Shown here piece by piece: positions 12,201 through 19,230 of a stretch of 64,000 nucleotides of DNA. The first letter of the stretch is position 1. The number at the start of each line of letters is the position of its first letter. A program made the position numbers and the translations under genes. The stretch is taken from the NCBI RefSeq assembly GCF_004340875.1, contig NZ_SLXQ01000018.1, forward strand, positions 1-64,000. The letters run 5' to 3'. The stretch is from Tamaricihabitans halophyticus (GTDB taxonomy: Bacteria; Actinomycetota; Actinomycetes; Mycobacteriales; Pseudonocardiaceae). The notes below the pieces were generated by a model. That model was not told the DNA's origin. It worked only from the letters and a program-made list of their open reading frames with translations, and did no database searches.

Positions 12201-13650
12201 CGCGGATCTTCCGGTAGCCGCGGTCCTCGGTGCACTCGCCGCGGGTGAGTCCCAGCTGGCGGTGCGGGACGCGGTACTCGCGCCGAAACTCGCGCCGCTC
12301 GGTCCGCTGCCGGACTCCTCGACGGAGTCGCCCCGTCCGCTCGACCCGGACGGCACCGTGCTGATCACCGGTGGCACCGGTGCACTCGGCGCGGCGGTGG
12401 CCCGGCATCTGGTGAGCGCGCACGGTATGCGGAACCTCATGCTGATCAGTCGTCGTGGCCCCGATGCACCAGAGGCGAGTGGCCTGCGTACGGAGCTGAT
12501 CGAGCTCGGCGCATCAGTCGAGGTACGAGCCTGCGACGGCGCTGACCGCAACGCATTGGCCGAGGTACTGGACGCGATCCCGCACACCCGACCGCTGACC
12601 GGAGTCGTGCACACCGCGGGCACGGTGGACGATGGCGTCGTCGAATCGCTGACCTCCGAGCGGTTGGACACGGTGTTTGCCGCGAAAGCCGAGATGGCCA
12701 GGCATCTGCACGAGCTGACCGCGGAACTGGATCTGGCCGCCTTTGTACTGTTCTCCTCGGTCGCCGGTACGTTCGGCGGCGCAGGACGGGCGAACTATGC
12801 CGCGGCTAACGCGTATCTGGACGCGCTCGCGGTACGCCGCCGGGCAGCGGGACTACCGGCGCAGGCACTCGCCTGGGGCCTGTGGACCGAGCCCGGTGGC
12901 ATGGTTCGACATCTGGCGACCGGAGATGAGGACCGGATGGCCCGTGAGGGCATGGCAGGAATGTCCACGGAAGACGGACTGGCGCTGTTCGATGCCGCGC
13001 TCGGGCGTCCCGAACCGGCCATCGTGACGATACGGATCGACAAGTCCCGGCTGTCTCCGGCCAGCGTGCCCGCGCTCCTACGGCACCTGGTAAGGAACCC
13101 GGTGCGGCGGACGGCGGCCGGCTCGGCTCCAGAGGCCGGCTACCGGGAACGCCTTGCCCGGCTGTCCCGGGCGGACCAGGACCGGTCACTGATCTCGCTC
13201 GTGGAGGAACATGTCGCGGCCGTACTCGGGCACGGCGAGCCAGCTACCGTTGGCGGGGCACCGTTCAAGGCACTTGGGTTCGATTCGCTCACCGCGATCG
13301 AACTGCGTAACCGGATCTCCTCGGTAATCGGACTCAGACTGCCCACAACGGTGATCTTCGATTACCCGACACCGGCCGAACTAGCCGAATACCTGCGTAC
13401 CCGGTTGGTGCCGGAAGTGGACCCGATGGACGAGCTGTTGGCGCAGCTCGACGGACTGGAAGCCGCGCTCGCGGCAATTCCGGACGACGCCGAACGGGCA
13501 ACGGATGCGGTGAGTGCCCGGTTGCGCTCGCTTGCCGGCCGGGTCCAGGAACGGGCTGGCGCGCACGGTGACAGCACGGTTGCGGACCAGCTGCGGGATG
13601 CTTCCGATGACGATCTTTTCGAGTTCATGGACACCAACTTTGGCCACTAG
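1..13650 (+). CDS. Modular type I polyketide synthase, 3' part (AT-DH-KR-ACP, then two KS-AT-DH-KR-ACP modules)
   Basis: The reading frame is open from base 1, so the gene starts upstream; 4,549 codons are seen. It extends a polyketide chain by three units, each followed by ketoreduction and probably dehydration. Order: partial AT, DH, KR, ACP; KS-AT-DH-KR-ACP; KS-AT-DH-KR-ACP; then a C-terminal docking region from about 13420 to the stop, with a helical stretch near 13426-13550 and an acidic tail. There is no thioesterase domain, so the chain passes to another PKS. The first AT looks malonyl-specific and the next two methylmalonyl-specific. All three KRs have a TGGTGxLG cofactor motif, a Tyr in the NYAAAN motif and the Asp pair typical of B-type KRs. 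The position before a LAL gene and a type II TE gene resembles nysC of the nystatin cluster. The five-domain plan is certain; equivalence to NysC is inference. Confidence 0.95.
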   Translation, partial: GLVEVVWGSDEDVLAETGWAQLALFALEVALFRLVEWLGVRPSVLVGHSVGEIAAAHVAGVVSLDDACRLVGARARLMQALPEGGAMVAVRAAEGELMLSEGVSVAAVNGPDSLVLSGVEEEVFAAVGERKYTRLKVSHAFHSPLMDPMLDEFREAIAGIEFGEPTIPLVKDVGSVDYWVNHVRDTVRFADDIAATGADRFLEIGPDGTLSALVDGIPTLRKDQDEETAFLTALARLHVTGTTVDWQPLFAGTGAQRADIPTYAFDQQRYWLSPGRRTGSASAYGLTDAEHPFLSAAASIGDNDQLLLTGQLSTSEHEWLAEHQVGGQQLLPGAIFVELAIRAGDQVGAGSIEELTLLAPLPTTEETDLQVVVAARDDSGRREFGVFAGPPEQRTRHAEGLLAAGIGQPPAHNWQTGAAPVDLTGWYADRAEHGYEYGPPFQGLRAAWRDGDDVLTEVELPDGLAADGYGIHPALLDAVLHGMHLRTSDHEDDAPRLPFTLRGVSLLASGATRLRVRTTPCDDEAVRIVAHDPTGAPVLCIDAVVTRPVPAAALARQENLYRLRWVHTSAAASTTSTDSWAVVGTDGLGLPEQRRHADLVSLPGSSLAGTVFASVTNVESALELVRDWLGSPGARLVIVTRGGVAVTENEVPDLAVAPVWGLLRAALLEHPDRFALLDLGTGEDLPVSAVLEAVAAGETQLAARGELVVPRLMPAGPAAPSARRRKLDPDGIVLITGGTGGLGAQVARHLVTSHGMRHLVLTSRRGPDAPGAAELAAELTEAGAAVEVISCDVADRAALTDLLAGLARPLTAVIHTAGTLDDGTVSGLTPERIRTVWQPKAEAARHLHELTAEHELAAFVLFSSVAGTIGGAGQGNYAAANAYLDALAIHRRGQGLPAHSLAWGLWADTGMIGHLGDDDVSRLGRDGIAGLSTEDGLALLDSALARDEAILVPARIDRARLSARLAPTVLRNLVRTSARRESAATAEDSWRHRLTGLSDGEREQVLLALVQQHVAAVLGDPEKAHDGQRRTPFEELGFDSLTAIELRNRLASDVGLRLPTTIVFDQPNPELLARFLDAELIGGHEAITVRATKAEADDPIVIIGMSCRFPGGVSSPDELWQLVIDGRDATSSFPDDRGWDLAALTGDVESDVAGTTYVTRGGFLTDAGDFDPQLFGMSPGEALVTDPQQRLLLESSWEALESAGIPPTSLRGSNTGVFAGIMYHDYASGDAEVPDELAGYLSTGSASSIASGRVAYVLGLEGPAVTVDTACSSSLVAMHWAMQSLRAGECDLALAGGATVMSTPNAFVEFSRQRGLAPDGRCKPFADTADGVAWAEGVGSVLLTRRSVAERQGYPVLATVRGSAVNSDGASNGLTAPNGPSQQRVIRQALANAGLAGRDVDVVEAHGTGTKLGDPIEAQALLATYGQDRETPLLLGSLKSNIGHTQTAAGVGGVIKMIMAMRHGMVPASLHADCPSSHVDWSGGLVRLVGEVVEWPDCGRVRRAGVSSFGLSGTNAHVVLEGAPSVVESGVSGVDSSGSGVGGCPWVLSGRSWGAVVGQAGRLLGLSGVSVGDVGFSLGVSRAALEHRAVVLGDHRAGLSALVEGRESAGVVRGVAAGGRTVFVFPGQGSQWVGMAERLLVESPVFAGRFAECAVALEPFVDWDLYGPWDFDRVDVVQPLLWAVMVSLAEVWRHFGVVPDAVVGHSQGEIAAACVAGALSLADGARVVAVRSAVIRRELAGRGGMASVGLSVGEVRSLIADRFVGRLSVAVVNGPGSVVVSGDVGALGELLEECGAAGVRGKWVAVDYASHSVQVDGIAGELVDALAGVEPRVGDVPLYSTVYAGRIDTSVMGAEYWVANLRETVRFEETVRVLADDGHRVFVESSPHPVLVSGLAETVDVPVVGTLRHGEGGLDRFVASVAEAWTVGVDVDWRAVFPDGKRVSLPTYAFQHQRYWLPATTGSNTTNVHTAGLTPTNHPLLSASVRLGGGDQVVLTGRISPSVHRWLDDHLVSDQVLLPGAAFVELAVRAGDEVGAATIEELTLLAPLPITGETAVQVVVAEPDEAGRREFGVFAGKPETGQDWEQHAEGVLAQHAPPAPEPMWPDTAEEVDLDGWYGSRAAYGYEYGPAFQGLHAAWRADGELYAEVRLPEELSTDGFGIHPALLDAVLHGAQLLADPDGSAEGGARLPFTWRGVWLAAAGATVVRARITPGADGSIRIMAHDPSGSPVLAIDALVTRQMPVSVSGVHEHLYRLQWMVAPAVEATGGWAVTGADPLGVSPSHYRADLTDLIDEGVPDTVFATVSDLDSALDLVQSWLALADARLVVVTRGAVQASGDDPPDLAVAPVWGLIRAAQLEHPGRFGILDLAPEDELPVSAVLDALAAGETQLAVRDGVHAPRVVPAGQQVGGSRESARSLDPEGTVLITGGTGALGAAVARHLVRAHGMRHLVLTSRRGISAPGAEALRTELVEGGASVEIVACDVTARDAVAGLVAGLSRPLTAVVHTAGVLDDGVLTALTSERMQRVFAAKAEAARHLHELTIDVDLAAFVLFSSVAGVLGSAGQGNYAAANAYLDALAVHRRSMGLPGVSLAWGLWAERGEMTGHLGGGDISRLGKDGTIAMATEEGLALFDTALTREEALLVPARIDRAGLSAETAPTVLRRLVRSPARRDAKSGTQASWRDRLGAMSDQERDRQLVALIRDHVAAVLGRDELPGEDMVAAAATPFKELGFDSLTAIELRNRLATALDLRLPATIIFDYPAPDALASHLKSELGAGSTTLARRGERIRDDDPVVIVGMSCRYPGGVDSPEALWQLVMENREVLGDFPTDRGWDLGALFADRESDRSGTSYVTKGGFLAEVGDFDPALFGISPGEALVMDPQQRLLLETSWEALESAGVDPTSLRGSRTGVFAGVMYNDYGNQRESVPPELEAYLSTAWAGSVASGRINYVFGLEGPAVTVDTACSSSLVSLHLAAQSLRAGECDLALAGGVAIMSTPQVFVEFSRQRGLAPDGRCKPFADTADGVGWSEGVGMLALERLSDAQRNGHQVLAVVRGSAVNSDGASNGLTAPNGPSQQRVIRQALANAGLAGRDVDVVEAHGTGTKLGDPIEAQALLATYGQDRETPLLLGSLKSNIGHTQTAAGVGGVIKMIMAMRHGMVPASLHADCPSSHVDWSGGLVRLVGEVVEWPDCGRVRRAGVSSFGLSGTNAHVVLEGAPSVVESGVSGVDSSGSGVGGCPWVLSGRSWGAVVGQAGRLLGLSGVSVGDVGFSLGVSRAALEHRAVVLGDHRAGLSALVEGRESAGVVRGVAAGGRTVFVFPGQGSQWVGMAERLLVESPVFAGRFAECAVALEPFVDWDLYGPWDFDRVDVVQPLLWAVMVSLAEVWRHFGVVPDAVVGHSQGEIAAACVAGALSLADGARVVAVRSAVIRRELAGRGGMASVGLSVGEVRSLIADRFVGRLSVAVVNGPGSVVVSGDVGALGELLEECGAAGVRGKWVAVDYASHSVQVDGIAGELVDALAGVEPRVGDVPLYSTVYAGRIDTSVMGAEYWVANLRETVRFEETVRVLADDGHRVFVESSPHPVLVSGLAETVDVPVVGTLRHGEGGLDRFVASVAEAWTVGVDVDWRAVFPDGKRVSLPTYAFQHQRYWLPATTGSNTTNVHTAGLTPTNHPLLSAAVPVAGSEQLVMTGRLSVHSHPWLADHVVDGDVLVPGAVLADLVIRAGDEVGAATIEELTLLVPLVLEADMAVQVVVEPPADAGRREFSVHARRVAEQTEWVRHAQGVLGAEAVVEPEIAWLADSELAEAAPVDLTGWYEDLAERGYNYGPSFQGLRAAWRAGDEVFTEVELPEVLSSDGFGIHPALLDAVLHGLLLTGSGEEIRLAFSWTDFALLASGARQVRVRITPEGEGSARVVAQDPSGAPVLILGGLVTQPVSAAPRKSGPDGLHRVSWSPAATGAPTGTWGVLGPDTLGTDPACHHHDLAALVANGVPDTVFTVVDDAWAALAIVRDWLAATETRLVAVTRGAVAAAEIDEPDLATAPVWGLVRSAQTEHPDRFALVDLDRDADLPVAAVLGALAAGESQLAVRDAVLAPKLAPLGPLPDSSTESPRPLDPDGTVLITGGTGALGAAVARHLVSAHGMRNLMLISRRGPDAPEASGLRTELIELGASVEVRACDGADRNALAEVLDAIPHTRPLTGVVHTAGTVDDGVVESLTSERLDTVFAAKAEMARHLHELTAELDLAAFVLFSSVAGTFGGAGRANYAAANAYLDALAVRRRAAGLPAQALAWGLWTEPGGMVRHLATGDEDRMAREGMAGMSTEDGLALFDAALGRPEPAIVTIRIDKSRLSPASVPALLRHLVRNPVRRTAAGSAPEAGYRERLARLSRADQDRSLISLVEEHVAAVLGHGEPATVGGAPFKALGFDSLTAIELRNRISSVIGLRLPTTVIFDYPTPAELAEYLRTRLVPEVDPMDELLAQLDGLEAALAAIPDDAERATDAVSARLRSLAGRVQERAGAHGDSTVADQLRDASDDDLFEFMDTNFGH
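481..686. repeat. AT C-terminal tract nearly identical to 60628-60833
   Basis: Bases 481-575 match 60628-60722 and bases 592-686 match 60739-60833 exactly; only a few differences lie between. The tract encodes the C-terminal part of a malonyl-type AT and the start of the post-AT linker in two different PKS genes. It begins G+T-rich and turns C+A-rich near base 590, at the same place in both copies. Confidence 0.85.
3286..8370 (+). other. PKS module b: KS-AT(methylmalonyl)-DH(motif altered)-KR-ACP
   Basis: The KS has its Cys at 3811 (DTACSSS) and intact HGTGT and NIGHT motifs. The AT Ser is at 5116 in GHSQGE, with YASH at 5422-5433, the methylmalonyl fingerprint. The DH motif reads [10 protein letters not shown]: His 6028 and Pro 6055 are present, but Asp (6040) replaces the Gly; the second catalytic Asp in LLDAVLH is kept. 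The KR has TGGTGALG at 7279-7302, LDD, and Tyr at 7702. The ACP Ser is at 8203. The product is either a 2-methyl olefin or, if the DH is impaired, a 2-methyl-3-hydroxy unit. Confidence 0.85.
4084..5948. repeat. Long direct repeat, copy 1 (KS end, AT, DH start of module b)
   Basis: By eye these 1,865 bases match 9169-11033 exactly, 5,085 bases downstream; mismatches flank both ends (4083/9168 and 5949/11034). Outside these limits identity is patchy, for example the KS active-site region near 3781-3990 against 8866-9075. The copy spans the C-terminal third of the KS, the KS-AT linker, the whole AT, the post-AT linker and the first residues of the DH, as in a natural AT exchange. Most of it is extremely G+T-rich on the coding strand. 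Confidence 0.93.
8371..13400 (+). other. PKS module c: KS-AT(methylmalonyl)-DH-KR-ACP
   Basis: The KS Cys is at 8896. From the KS C-terminal third to the DH start this module matches module b base for base. The AT Ser is at 10201 (GHSQGE) and YASH at 10507-10518. The DH differs from that of module b and is intact (His 11113, Gly 11125, Pro 11140). The KR has TGGTGALG at 12367-12390, VDD in place of LDD, and Tyr at 12796. The ACP Ser is at 13285. A 2-methyl olefin is expected. Confidence 0.87.
9169..11033. repeat. Long direct repeat, copy 2 (KS end, AT, DH start of module c)
   Basis: Second copy of the 1,865-base repeat described at 4084-5948, in the same orientation and the same position within the next module. 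The absence of visible synonymous differences suggests very recent copying or ongoing gene conversion. Confidence 0.93.
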
Positions 13651-13678
13651 GGGATCCGAACGGCGGTAGTGACGGCAG

Positions 13679-16375
13679 ATGGCACCGGTCGAACGCGAAG
13701 AGCAGCTCGCGGAGTTTCGCGAACTGCTCGCGGATGGCATGGCGGGTCGGGGCCGGATCATGCTCGTCTCTGGTGGCATCGGTTCCGGTAAGACCGAGCT
13801 GTTGACCAGATGTACCGAACTGGCGCAGCAGCAGGGCGCCCGAGTGCTCAGTGCCACCGGCGGTTGGGCTGAGCAGAGCCTCGACATGGCTCTTGTGGAG
13901 CAACTGTTCCACAGTACGGACCTGCCGGCCGCACTGGCCGACCGAGCGCGGGGATCGGCGTACGGGGAGCAAGCGGGCGGTGGTCATGAACTGACCATTC
14001 AGCAGGCTGATGCGAAACTGATCCAGGAGACCTGTGCGGTCCTGCTCGCCCTGGCGAGGGAGCGGCCGCTGGTCGTGCTGATCGACGATCTGCAGTTTGC
14101 CGATCCGGCATCGCTACAGACGCTGCTGTACTTACATCGTCGACTCCGATCGGTGCGGATGGTGCTCGTTTTCGCGGAGGTCCTGCCAGCCAGGCCGGGG
14201 CATGCGGTGTTGCACGACGAATTGAATCGGCAGCCGGGTTTCCGGCATATCCGGCTGGCTTCGTTGACGAAGGCTGGGGTTGGCGAACTGCTTGCCGCGC
14301 GCCTGGGACGCACGGTCGCGCACCGGCTGACCGAACCATGTTACGCGCTCAGTGGCGGTAACCCGATGTTGGCGCATGCGATTGCCGACGATCACGGCAA
14401 CGCCCGTGTTGGGCAGGATGCGGACCTTGTCGTGGGAAGCGGTTACGGACTCGCGGTACTGCGCTGCCTGCGTCGGGACGACGGTCGTACGTTGCTTCTG
14501 GCACGGGCAATCGCCGTACTTGACGAGCTGGCGAGCCCGGTGAGACTCGCCCGGCTGCTCGATACGGACCATGCGGAGGTGACGGGTCTGATCGCGGCCA
14601 TGACCACGACCGGTCTGCTAGCAGACGGTCGGCTCCGGCATCACGCGGCGGTCGACGCGGTGCTGTCCACTCTGGATCCCGATGGGCTTACCGCGCTGCG
14701 CGGTCGGGCGGCACGGTTACTGCACGAGGAAGGCATCGGTGCGGCGGCCGTGGCCAGGTACCTGACCGGCGCGGTGACGGCGCCGGAGCCGTGGGCGATC
14801 CCGGTACTACGCGCCGCCGCGGATGAGGCATTGTCCCGGCATGACGGGCGGCACGCGGTGCAGTGTCTGGAACTTGCCGGTGCTGGACAGCTGGATGCTC
14901 GGGAGAGCGCGGCGGTGACCGCACAATTGGTGACGGCTCAGCGATTGGTTGATCCGGCGGCGGCCGCTCGGCACCTGCGGGCACTGCATCGCGCCTTCGA
15001 ATCCGGGCTGCTTTCGCCCACCGAATCCGATGTGTTGCTGCGAGCGTTGGTGTGGCAGGGCAGGATGGACGAGGCGGCAAAGGTGTTCAGTGCGCTGCCG
15101 GATGGCCCGCGCCCGGCTATCCGCGACTGGTTGTTCTATGCCGCACCCCAGTTGCTGAGCGATAGGCCCGGCGGCCGCGCAGGGGTGCTTGAATCCGTGG
15201 CTACCAGCGAGCAGCCTGCCGTGACCGCGATCGACAGTGCCGAGCAAGTGCTGCAAAGCTGCCGGATCGGTGCGACTCCGCTGGAGGACGTACTCACCGC
15301 GGTGCACGCGCTCAAGCACGCCGATCGGGGTGATCGTGCCAGCTACTGGTGTGCCGAACTGCGTGCCGAGGCGGCGGCGGCCGGAGCGACGGTCTGGCAG
15401 GCCGTGTTATCGGATGCCGCGGCGAGTGTGGCGCTACGACGCGGTGACCTGTCCGAGGCGCGTCAGCTCGCCCATGCCGCACTTGACCTGATGCCGCGAG
15501 GTGGTTGGGGTGAAGGGGTTCTTGGTTCACCGCTGGCGCATGTGCTCACCGCGACCACTCGGCTCGGCAACCTTGACGAAGCTGCCGAACTGGTGCGCGA
15601 TGGACCTTCGCCCGCGGTCCTGCGAACCGCACTCGGCGTGCGGTTCCAGCTGGCACGCGGTGAACTGCGGCTGGTCACCGGCCAGCTGCGCGCGGCTCTC
15701 GGTGATTTTCTTGCGGTGGGGGAGCAGGCGAGCACGTGGGCGGTGGATCTTCCGGTGTTGTTGCCGTGGCGCCAGGCCGCCGCGCAGGTCTATGTCCGGT
15801 TGCGGCGCGGCTCCCAAGCAACGGAACTCATCGCGGCGCAACTACGGCTCCCAGGTGGAGCGCGGACCCGTGGCGTCGCGCTCCGGGTACTCGCCTCGGT
15901 GCGCACGAAACAGGAAAAGCTTCCCCTGCTACTCGAAGCGGTTGATCTGCTGCGGGAACGCGGCGACTGGTTTGAGCTGGCATTGGCCTTCACCGAGTTG
16001 AGCCGCACCTACCGGATACTAGGCAGATCAGATCAGGCGAACATGGCCGCGCGCCGCGCCGAGCAACTGGCCTCGGCCTGCGAGGCGCGGATAGTCCATT
16101 GTGGATCCTCTATGGACGGTGCAAAGCCGATCGAGTCGAGCGAGGAGCCGGCCATGGCCGAAGCTGCCTCGCTGAGCGCGGCGGAACGGCGAGTGGCGAA
16201 CCTTGCCGCGCTCGGGCACACCAACCGGGAAATTAGCCGGATGCTGCATGTCACGGTCAGCACCGTAGAACAGCATCTCACCCGCACCTACCGGAAGCTG
16301 AACATCAGCAAGCGTGCCGAATTGCCCATGCTGGGTGCCGTGTCCGGGCAGGTCTCGACCTCGGAGCTGGCATAG
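13679..16375 (+). CDS. LAL-family (large ATP-binding LuxR) transcriptional regulator
   Basis: Predicted 898-residue pathway activator. The N-terminal AAA-type ATPase has a canonical Walker A, GGIGSGKT (residues 32-39), and Walker B, VVLIDD (132-137). A long helical, TPR-like middle follows, and a C-terminal LuxR helix-turn-helix lies at about residues 832-885. The family includes NysRI-III and PikD, which activate PKS genes. It begins 28 bases after the PKS stop on the same strand, so read-through from the PKS transcript is likely; no clear Shine-Dalgarno sequence precedes this ATG, and I see no better in-frame start. TTA codons occur at residues 152, 347 and 577. The gene converges on the thioesterase gene with only 24 bases between the stops. 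Confidence 0.93.
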   Translation: MAPVEREEQLAEFRELLADGMAGRGRIMLVSGGIGSGKTELLTRCTELAQQQGARVLSATGGWAEQSLDMALVEQLFHSTDLPAALADRARGSAYGEQAGGGHELTIQQADAKLIQETCAVLLALARERPLVVLIDDLQFADPASLQTLLYLHRRLRSVRMVLVFAEVLPARPGHAVLHDELNRQPGFRHIRLASLTKAGVGELLAARLGRTVAHRLTEPCYALSGGNPMLAHAIADDHGNARVGQDADLVVGSGYGLAVLRCLRRDDGRTLLLARAIAVLDELASPVRLARLLDTDHAEVTGLIAAMTTTGLLADGRLRHHAAVDAVLSTLDPDGLTALRGRAARLLHEEGIGAAAVARYLTGAVTAPEPWAIPVLRAAADEALSRHDGRHAVQCLELAGAGQLDARESAAVTAQLVTAQRLVDPAAAARHLRALHRAFESGLLSPTESDVLLRALVWQGRMDEAAKVFSALPDGPRPAIRDWLFYAAPQLLSDRPGGRAGVLESVATSEQPAVTAIDSAEQVLQSCRIGATPLEDVLTAVHALKHADRGDRASYWCAELRAEAAAAGATVWQAVLSDAAASVALRRGDLSEARQLAHAALDLMPRGGWGEGVLGSPLAHVLTATTRLGNLDEAAELVRDGPSPAVLRTALGVRFQLARGELRLVTGQLRAALGDFLAVGEQASTWAVDLPVLLPWRQAAAQVYVRLRRGSQATELIAAQLRLPGGARTRGVALRVLASVRTKQEKLPLLLEAVDLLRERGDWFELALAFTELSRTYRILGRSDQANMAARRAEQLASACEARIVHCGSSMDGAKPIESSEEPAMAEAASLSAAERRVANLAALGHTNREISRMLHVTVSTVEQHLTRTYRKLNISKRAELPMLGAVSGQVSTSELA

Positions 16376-16399
16376 GCGTTACGGGCAAGACAATACTGC

Positions 16400-17152
16400 C
16401 TAGGTAAGGCCGTCGAGGTACGCGGAGAGTACGTCGAGTACCGCCTGCTGGTGATCCTGGAGATAGAAGTGCCCACCGGGAAACATCTTGAGCTCGAAGG
16501 TGTCAGTGGTGTGCGCGGCCCAGTCACGCGCTTCGTCGAGCGTGACTTTGGGATCATCCGCGCCGACGAGCGCGGTAATCGGGCAGCGGAGTTTCTCGCC
16601 GGGAACGTGGCGATAGGTCTCCGCCGCCCGATAGTCGGCGCGTAGCGCGGGCAGGATCATTCGTACGAGCTCATGGTCGCCGAGTACGGCGCCGTCTGTA
16701 CCGGACAGTTGCCGCAGCTCCGTGAGTAGTCCGTCATCGGTGCGTTCATGTACACGTTCATCCCGCTCGGTGGTGGGACCGCGCCGGCCCGAAGCGAACA
16801 ACCCGGCGACATCCAGGCCGTCGGCCTGCAACCGGCGGGCGGTTTCGAACGCGATCGTCGCGCCGAGGCTGTGTCCGAACAGCACCAGCGGCAGCTCGGT
16901 CCACTGCCGTAGCGCCGCGCTCGCGCCGTCCGCGAAACCAGCCACCGTCTCCAGACAGGGTTCGGACCTACGGTCCTGCCGGCCCGGATACTGGAGACAG
17001 ATCACCTCGACCGAAGGTGCGAGCGCCCGGGACACCGGGAAGAAGTAGCTGGCGGAGCCACCCGCGTGCGGAAAGCAGACCAACCGTGTTCGCGGGTGTT
17101 CGGCCGGATGGAACCGACGTACCCATTCCGCGCTGTCCCTGGCGACCGTCAT
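16400..17152 (-). CDS. Type II thioesterase (editing TE of the PKS)
   Basis: Predicted 250-residue alpha/beta hydrolase that removes stalled or wrong acyl groups from ACP domains. Catalytic residues are visible: Ser95 in GHSLG, Asp199/200 in GADD and His228 in GGHF. Length and motifs match NysE-type and GrsT-like enzymes. An upstream in-frame ATG would add 35 residues unrelated to the family. I chose the ATG at 17152 because AAGGAGAA lies just before it and the protein then begins like the family. It is the last gene of a minus-strand operon, 29 bases after the ABC permease, which ties chain editing to export or self-protection. Confidence 0.93.
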   Translation of the reverse strand: MTVARDSAEWVRRFHPAEHPRTRLVCFPHAGGSASYFFPVSRALAPSVEVICLQYPGRQDRRSEPCLETVAGFADGASAALRQWTELPLVLFGHSLGATIAFETARRLQADGLDVAGLFASGRRGPTTERDERVHERTDDGLLTELRQLSGTDGAVLGDHELVRMILPALRADYRAAETYRHVPGEKLRCPITALVGADDPKVTLDEARDWAAHTTDTFELKMFPGGHFYLQDHQQAVLDVLSAYLDGLT

Positions 17153-17181
17153 CGCGTTCTCCTTGACTCGTAACTCCGCGG

Positions 17182-17916
17182 CTATGTCCAGCGGAAGATC
17201 TTGGCGGTGATCGGGCCGAGAACCAACACGATCCCGGCCATCGTCACCAGATGCCACGGGTTCGCGCCATTACCCGTCCACGAGTCCTGCAGGGCCTGCA
17301 CGCTTGGCGGGAAGTACCCGCCGAAGTTGACTACGAAGTCGGGCAGGAATGGCCGCGGGGCGTACACACCGGCGAAGAACAGTGTCGGAATGAACAACAC
17401 GAAACCAGCCGCGGTAGCCGAACGACCGTTGGGCACAACCGCCGCCAACAGTAGCCCCATGGTGAACAGGGCGGAAAGTCCCAGAACGAAAGCAAGTATG
17501 AAGTCCACCGGATGGTTGGGCAGCGGGACGTCAAATCCGAACCTGCCGACCAGCATCAGCAGTACCACGGCGCCAACGGAAGCGGCGAGCTGAGTGAGCA
17601 ACTGTGCGCCGATCAGCATGATCGGCGATACCGGTGTGGTGGACAGTCGTTTGAGTACACCCTTCTCGCGATAGGTCGCGATATAGGAAGGCATCGACTG
17701 CAGCGCAAGTACCGCGACGGTGATGACCACAAGCGACGGTCCGAAGTAGTCAATGAACCGGAGTCCGCCCCATTGCACGTCCGGGGTAACCATGCCTTCG
17801 ATATTGCCGAAGACAATCATGAGCGCGGTCGGTAGCCCGAGCGCCATCGCCGAGTTGATGGGTTCCCGCAGGAACTGCTTGATCTCGATAAAAGTCATGC
17901 TACGCAGCGCGTTCAC
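17182..17916 (-). CDS. ABC-2 type transporter permease (DrrB-like)
   Basis: Predicted 244-residue integral membrane subunit with about six hydrophobic segments (near residues 22-36, 59-76, 98-123, 138-161, 166-186 and 219-240). A conserved cytoplasmic loop, EKGVLKRLSTTPVSP, at about 84-98 is typical of ABC-2 permeases. The GTG at 17916 is preferred: GGGAG sits at the right distance, and the start overlaps the ATPase gene by 17 bases, implying translational coupling. An ATG at 17898 is possible but has no ribosome site; a longer frame to 18102 would run deep into the ATPase gene. Likely role: export of, or self-resistance to, the polyketide, with the adjacent ATPase. The substrate cannot be read from sequence. 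Confidence 0.9.
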   Translation of the reverse strand: MNALRSMTFIEIKQFLREPINSAMALGLPTALMIVFGNIEGMVTPDVQWGGLRFIDYFGPSLVVITVAVLALQSMPSYIATYREKGVLKRLSTTPVSPIMLIGAQLLTQLAASVGAVVLLMLVGRFGFDVPLPNHPVDFILAFVLGLSALFTMGLLLAAVVPNGRSATAAGFVLFIPTLFFAGVYAPRPFLPDFVVNFGGYFPPSVQALQDSWTGNGANPWHLVTMAGIVLVLGPITAKIFRWT

Positions 17917-18832
17917 TGTGTTCTCCCAACTCGATCGAGCGGCCGGTGAGCGCGACGAAGGCGTCTTCGAGACTGGCCTGTTCAACTCGGAGGTCGTTCG
18001 CGACAATGTCGTGACTGGCCAGGCGAGCGCTGACCGACTGGAGCAGGTTGCCGGTGCCGGAAACCACGATCTGCGAACCCTGCTCGCTGACGTCAACGAC
18101 ATCGTCGAGATCAGTGAGCAACCGATGATCGAACGGGCCCGAAGGTCGGAACCGCAGTCGCTTGCCAGTGTCCACCTGCTCGATCAGGCCAGCAGGGCTG
18201 TCAACGGCGACAACCTTGCCCTGGTCGATGAGGGCGAGCCGGTCGCAGAGCCGCTCCGCTTCTTCCATGAAGTGGGTGACGAGCACGATGGTGACACCGG
18301 TGGAGCGAATGTCCTCGACGAGTTTCCACGTGTTGCGCCGAGCGCTCGGGTCGAGACCCGTGGTGAGCTCGTCCAGGATGGCGACCTTCGGCTGACCGAT
18401 CAGTGCCAGCGCGATGGACAGTCGCTGCTGTTGGCCACCGGAGAGCTTGCTGAAGGGGGACTTGCGCTTCTCCAGCAGGCCGAGCCGTTCGAGCAGTGTG
18501 TCGCTGTCGGTTGGGTTTGGGTAGAACGAGGAGAACATCTTCATCGCCTCGTACACCCGCATCTTTTCCGGCAACTCGCTGTGCTGCAGCTGCATGCCGA
18601 GGAGTTTGCGCACCTCGCGGGTCTCGCGCTGAGGGTCGAGACCCATGATCGACACGCTACCGGCGTCAGGTTTGCGTAGTCCGGCAATGCATTCGACGGT
18701 GGTCGTCTTACCCGCGCCGTTCGGCCCGAGGATGCCGAAGATCTCGCCTTCCTTGACCGAGAGCGAGACGCCGTCGACCACGACGTTGTCTCCGTAGCGT
18801 TTCGCTAAGCCGTTGGCTTCGATGACTGTCAT
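17900..18832 (-). CDS. ABC transporter ATP-binding protein (DrrA-like)
   Basis: Predicted 310-residue nucleotide-binding subunit. Walker A GPNGAGKT at residues 36-43, signature LSGGQ at 130-134, Walker B VAILDE at 150-155 and the switch His187 are all intact, so it should hydrolyse ATP. The C-terminal extension after about residue 215 is usual for the DrrA drug-export family. The start is ATG 18832, with GGGAGA upstream; a longer in-frame start at 18952 would add 40 residues with no family resemblance. First gene of the operon with the permease and thioesterase. Its promoter must lie in the intergenic region shared with the divergent LAL regulator. Confidence 0.94.
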   Translation of the reverse strand: MTVIEANGLAKRYGDNVVVDGVSLSVKEGEIFGILGPNGAGKTTTVECIAGLRKPDAGSVSIMGLDPQRETREVRKLLGMQLQHSELPEKMRVYEAMKMFSSFYPNPTDSDTLLERLGLLEKRKSPFSKLSGGQQQRLSIALALIGQPKVAILDELTTGLDPSARRNTWKLVEDIRSTGVTIVLVTHFMEEAERLCDRLALIDQGKVVAVDSPAGLIEQVDTGKRLRFRPSGPFDHRLLTDLDDVVDVSEQGSQIVVSGTGNLLQSVSARLASHDIVANDLRVEQASLEDAFVALTGRSIELGEHSERAA

Positions 18833-18884
18833 GTGGATCTCCCGTGCTGCTTGTTCCTGTGGATACCCCGAGAAAGCCTGATGT

Positions 18885-18907
18885 TTTCCCCAGTACCTAT
18901 CGGGAAA
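18885..18907. promoter_or_regulatory. Inverted repeat TTTCCC-N11-GGGAAA, candidate operator
   Basis: Perfect 6-base arms separated by 11 bases, 53-75 bases upstream of the ABC ATPase start. Spacing and symmetry would suit a dimeric repressor. No regulator is assigned, and chance occurrence cannot be excluded. Confidence 0.35.
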
Positions 18908-18942
18908 TGCTGTTTCGTCAGGCGCCGACGTCCGCTCATAAA

Positions 18943-18952
18943 GTGATATCAC
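18943..18952. promoter_or_regulatory. Perfect 10-base palindrome GTGATATCAC, candidate operator
   Basis: Lies about 110 bases upstream of the ABC ATPase start in a locally AT-rich stretch, where a promoter could also sit. A function is only inferred from symmetry and position. Confidence 0.3.
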
Positions 18953-18968
18953 AATGCTAGAGGTATGA

Positions 18969-19175
18969 CAGCCCCTGGGGCAACAGCTGGCGGTTGTCGC
19001 CTCAAGACTGGAGCAGCAGTGGGTTACGGGTTCGACTGACCCCGGCGTTTCCGGCTGGTTTCTGGTGTTCGCCCTGGTGTGGCACTGGACCGCGCTGATG
19101 GGTGTCGCTGAGCGACGGGAGCGGGAGCGGCGGATCGGCCAAGAAAATGGCCAAGAAGTGACGATTTGTGGTTAA
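18969..19175 (+). other. Open frame of 68 codons, possible gene remnant
   Basis: This frame is open after a TGA at 18966 and ends with TAA at 19173. It has no ATG or GTG start near its 5' end; only CTG at 18975 or 18987 could serve. The 3' two thirds have coding-like GC-rich third positions. The translation has a hydrophobic stretch (GWFLVFALVWHW) followed by a strongly charged segment (ERRERERR). It may be the end of a decayed small membrane protein gene, or chance. An overlapping ATG at 18965 gives only 24 codons. I recognise no family. Confidence 0.22.
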
Positions 19176-19230
19176 CTATCCACCATATGGGGGGTACTGA
19201 GGGCGGCTTTCACAGGGGGCTGATTACGCG

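Larger units (their letters stand above)
18833..19230. promoter_or_regulatory. Divergent intergenic region between the ABC operon and a LAL regulator gene
   Basis: This 398-base gap must hold promoters for both directions. I see no convincing -35/-10 pair. It contains two inverted repeats on the ABC side and an open frame described separately. A G-rich stretch at about 19187-19220 (GGGGGG and later GGGGG) lies just before the GTG start of the regulator, and an 8-base palindrome CCATATGG lies near 19182-19189. Confidence 0.6.

Noticed and set aside
1-13650. Reading the first PKS as a NysA/NysB (loading plus modules 1-2) equivalent because of its two methylmalonyl ATs
   Set aside because: There is an additional malonyl DH-KR module upstream, and the KRs have B-type motifs, whereas the amphotericin module 2 KR is A-type. 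A NysC-like polyene segment fits better, although order is not proven.
16376-16399. Bidirectional terminator between the convergent LAL and TE genes
   Set aside because: Only 24 bases and no stable hairpin is visible.
17916-18102. N-terminal extension of the permease into the ATPase gene
   Set aside because: The added residues are antisense-like and polar; the GTG at 17916 has a good ribosome site.
17753-18679. 308-codon plus-strand open frame
   Set aside because: Antisense to the ABC ATPase and permease, which have clear motifs; its translation has none.
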